From: an uncultured Cryptobacterium sp.
GTDB taxonomy: Bacteria > Actinomycetota > Coriobacteriia > Coriobacteriales > Eggerthellaceae
Direction: 5' to 3'
DNA length: 64,000 nt
Assembly (NCBI GenBank): GCA_958410215.1
Contig: CATYOF010000009.1
Coordinates: forward strand, 1-64,000
Part shown: one piece after another, positions 62,272-64,000 of the stretch
Position numbering within the stretch: the first letter of the stretch is position 1
Layout of the letters: every line of letters begins with the position of its first letter
Notes under the pieces: model-generated
Told to the model about the DNA's origin: nothing
The model's database searches: none
The model's input: the letters and a program-made list of their open reading frames with translations, nothing else
Program-made: the position numbers and the translations under genes

Positions 62272-63362
62272 TGCGCCACAAGCCAAGCTTCAAGATAACG
62301 CAATACTACCTCATCGGTTAACTCTCGCACTTCCCACGATCCGTAGCCGCAAGGAAGAACAAAACGCAAAACCCCGTGGCGAACTTTTTTGTCTACCTTC
62401 ATAAGCGCCAACAGTTCCTGAGCGCTTGCATTAAGGGAAATCTCGGAAAGATCAAAACTATCAAGGAGGGAATCTTGCGATACAACAAAACCTATATCGC
62501 AAAGTCCTAAACCTGCCGCCAAACGGGAAGCAAAGCGCATGCCCTGTGCTACCGCATGGCCATGAGAATAGGTACCATAACCGGCATATGCTTCAATAGC
62601 ATGCGCAAGCGTATGACCGTAGTTAAGGCATTCGCGAATGCCAGATGTTTCGTGCTTATCCTGTATAACTACACGAGCCTTAAAAGTAATACAACGCTTA
62701 ATTGCTTCTTGAGTCACCCCAGGATTGCGCTGTTGTATCTCCTGAGCATGGAGAATAAGCCACTCAGCAAAGTCACCAGAATCAATAACGGCAGATTTTA
62801 CCACCTCCCCGCAACCACAGGCCCATTCGCGATCGGGCAATGATTGCAACAGGGATATATCGGCATAAACCAACGAAGGCTGCCAAAAGCTGCCAACCAA
62901 ATTCTTGCCAAGATCAAGATTAAGGGCAGTTTTGCCCCCTACCGAAGAATCAACCATAGAAAGTAATGTGGTAGGAATCTGTACCACACGAAGTCCACGC
63001 ATAAACGTAGAGGCACAAAAGCCCGCTAAATCTCCCACAACACCACCGCCGAGTGCCAACACAACGCTATCACGAGAAAGTTTGCAATCAGCCATAGCAC
63101 GCCATACTTCAGCGGCGCATGTTACCGATTTAGCTTCTTCACCCGAAGGAACTTTTACTACCGATACCTGAAAACCGGCCTTATCAAGGGCGTTTTTTAA
63201 CGTAGGAAGATAGCGTTTAGCCACTTCCGTATCAGTAATTACCATCAACGATGACGAAGGACACAGATTAAGGAGTTCTTCTGCTAAAAACGGAAGAATG
63301 CCCTGTCCCAACACCACCTCATAGGGAGTTTCACCAGGAATACTCAGTTCAATGCGATCCAT
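62268..63362 (-). CDS. aroB: 3-dehydroquinate synthase
   Basis: Second step of the shikimate pathway. The 364-residue protein has the NAD motif VLALGGGVVGDLAGFCASTF, PTTLLSMVDSSVGGKTALN and the zinc ligands in RECLNYGHTLAHAIE and SHGHAVAQGM. Complete and normal in length. It starts 6 bases after aroK. Confidence 0.98.
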   Translation of the reverse strand: MDRIELSIPGETPYEVVLGQGILPFLAEELLNLCPSSSLMVITDTEVAKRYLPTLKNALDKAGFQVSVVKVPSGEEAKSVTCAAEVWRAMADCKLSRDSVVLALGGGVVGDLAGFCASTFMRGLRVVQIPTTLLSMVDSSVGGKTALNLDLGKNLVGSFWQPSLVYADISLLQSLPDREWACGCGEVVKSAVIDSGDFAEWLILHAQEIQQRNPGVTQEAIKRCITFKARVVIQDKHETSGIRECLNYGHTLAHAIEAYAGYGTYSHGHAVAQGMRFASRLAAGLGLCDIGFVVSQDSLLDSFDLSEISLNASAQELLALMKVDKKVRHGVLRFVLPCGYGSWEVRELTDEVVLRYLEAWLVAQ

Positions 63363-63368
63363 AAAAGC

Positions 63369-63932
63369 TTAAGCCTTAGTTTGATCGGTCATAATACCAC
63401 GCTCAAGCAACACCGCTACCACTTCTTCAGCAACTTCGCGAATAGAACGATTTTCGGTTTCAATTTCCACGTCCGCCGCAGCTTCATATTGAGGAGCACG
63501 TTCAACAATAGTTTTACGAGCCGTATCAAGGTTTTTGAACATGGGACGCGATTCGGTATTAGGAATACGCGCTGCCGCCGCATCAGCGGAAACCTTTAAG
63601 TACACTACAAAACCCGCATCTTTCATGATTTGAGCGTTTTCAGGGCGCTTAGAAACAACGCCACCGCCACACCCAATTAAACGAGGGGATCGCTGGGTAA
63701 GGTCACGCAATACGTCAGTTTCAATATCGCGAAATGCCTCTTCGCCATCTTCGGCAAAAATATCGGCAATAATTCTATCCTCGCGGAATTCCAGATATTC
63801 ATCGGCGTCAATAGAAGCAACGCCACAGGTAACAGCAATTTGCTGAGAAACACTTGTTTTACCAGCACCCATAAAACCAATAAAGAAAACTGGTTTATTC
63901 AGCACGTAACGTCCTGCATGGTGTTGTGTCAT
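63369..63932 (-). CDS. aroK: Shikimate kinase
   Basis: Phosphorylates shikimate. The 187-residue protein has the P-loop FIGFMGAGKTSVSQ, shikimate-binding DADEYLE and FRDIETDVL, and IGCGGGVV. I chose ATG 63932 with AAGGAG upstream over an in-frame ATG at 63959. Together with aroB it forms an aromatic amino-acid unit. Confidence 0.96.
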   Translation of the reverse strand: MTQHHAGRYVLNKPVFFIGFMGAGKTSVSQQIAVTCGVASIDADEYLEFREDRIIADIFAEDGEEAFRDIETDVLRDLTQRSPRLIGCGGGVVSKRPENAQIMKDAGFVVYLKVSADAAAARIPNTESRPMFKNLDTARKTIVERAPQYEAAADVEIETENRSIREVAEEVVAVLLERGIMTDQTKA

Positions 63933-63961
63933 AGGAACTCCTTGTTTTTTATGAACCAAAC

Positions 63962-64000
63962 TTATCGTGACATAGTTTTAATGCGTTCTTTAAAGGCTGC
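63962..64000 (-). CDS. C-terminal end of an upstream gene (cut by window edge)
   Basis: The minus strand from the window edge reads AAFKERIKTMSR and then TAA, 29 bases before aroK. By operon logic it could be the end of aroC or another aro gene, but 12 residues are too few to identify. Confidence 0.3.
   Translation of the reverse strand, partial: AAFKERIKTMSR

Noticed and set aside
1..64000. CRISPR arrays, phage or transposase genes, defence clusters
   Set aside because: No regularly spaced repeats and no genes of these types were seen; nearly all coding space is core metabolism and information processing.

Overview
The window looks like a stretch of core chromosome from a low- to mid-GC member of the Actinomycetota, most likely class Coriobacteriia. 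The phylum call rests on the actinobacterial integration host factor (mIHF) gene next to gmk and rpoZ. The class call is an inference from base composition (by eye in the 40s % GC) combined with a Firmicutes-like gene order (rpsO-pnp-M16 peptidase-dap, phoH-ybeY-dgkA-era-recO, efp-acc-asp23-nusB-xseB-dxs). I cannot name the genus. No phage, IS transposase, CRISPR array, tRNA or rRNA was seen. Almost every gene is on the minus strand; rpsT is the only convincing plus-strand gene.

Layout, in transcription order (right to left). 64.0-54.0 kb: end of an unidentified gene, aroK, aroB, Xaa-Pro peptidase, efp, a carboxyltransferase fused to an AccB-type biotin carrier, accC, asp23, nusB, xseB, dxs. 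53.6-49.7 kb: amtB-glnK, then leuA and a zinc-ribbon membrane protein. 49.6-36.5 kb: a translation/transcription operon rimP-nusA-ylxR-infB-rbfA-nrnA-truB-ribF-dnaG, then def-fmt-rsmB. 36.5-25.9 kb: a complete-looking pyrimidine operon pyrR-pyrB-pyrC-carA-carB-pyrK-pyrD-pyrF behind a recognisable PyrR attenuator. It ends in a degenerate phosphoribosyltransferase-like gene where pyrE would be expected. 25.7-19.0 kb: mihF-gmk-rpoZ-thiI, then comEA-comEC-holA (DNA uptake and the clamp-loader delta subunit). 19.0-18.5 kb: a geneless convergent gap holding two long imperfect palindromes. Then rpsT (+), and leftward from 17.7 kb: lepA, a small membrane protein, dusB, hemW, hrcA (with a CIRCE operator), dnaJ, rsmE, mtaB, phoH, ybeY, dgkA, era, recO. 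The left end holds rpsO, pnp, a TSCPD protein, an M16 peptidase, dapB and a truncated dapA.

Together the genes cover ribosome maturation and initiation, RNA decay, de novo UMP synthesis, ammonium uptake, lysine/DAP and leucine synthesis, shikimate steps, the non-mevalonate isoprenoid entry step and natural competence. Nothing here is an obvious new defence or mobile system. The unusual points are mainly regulatory RNA-like structures (PyrR attenuator, a terminator-like hairpin that sequesters the comEA start region, a hairpin between the rimP-nusA promoter and rimP, a triple hairpin in the pnp leader, a hairpin ahead of rpsO), the 18.6-19.0 kb palindromes, and several odd proteins (S20 with a doubled length, NusA with a C-terminal Cys/His knuckle, GlnK without the modifiable T-loop tyrosine, DnaG that seems to need an ATT start, an OadA-AccB fusion, and a pseudo-PyrE).
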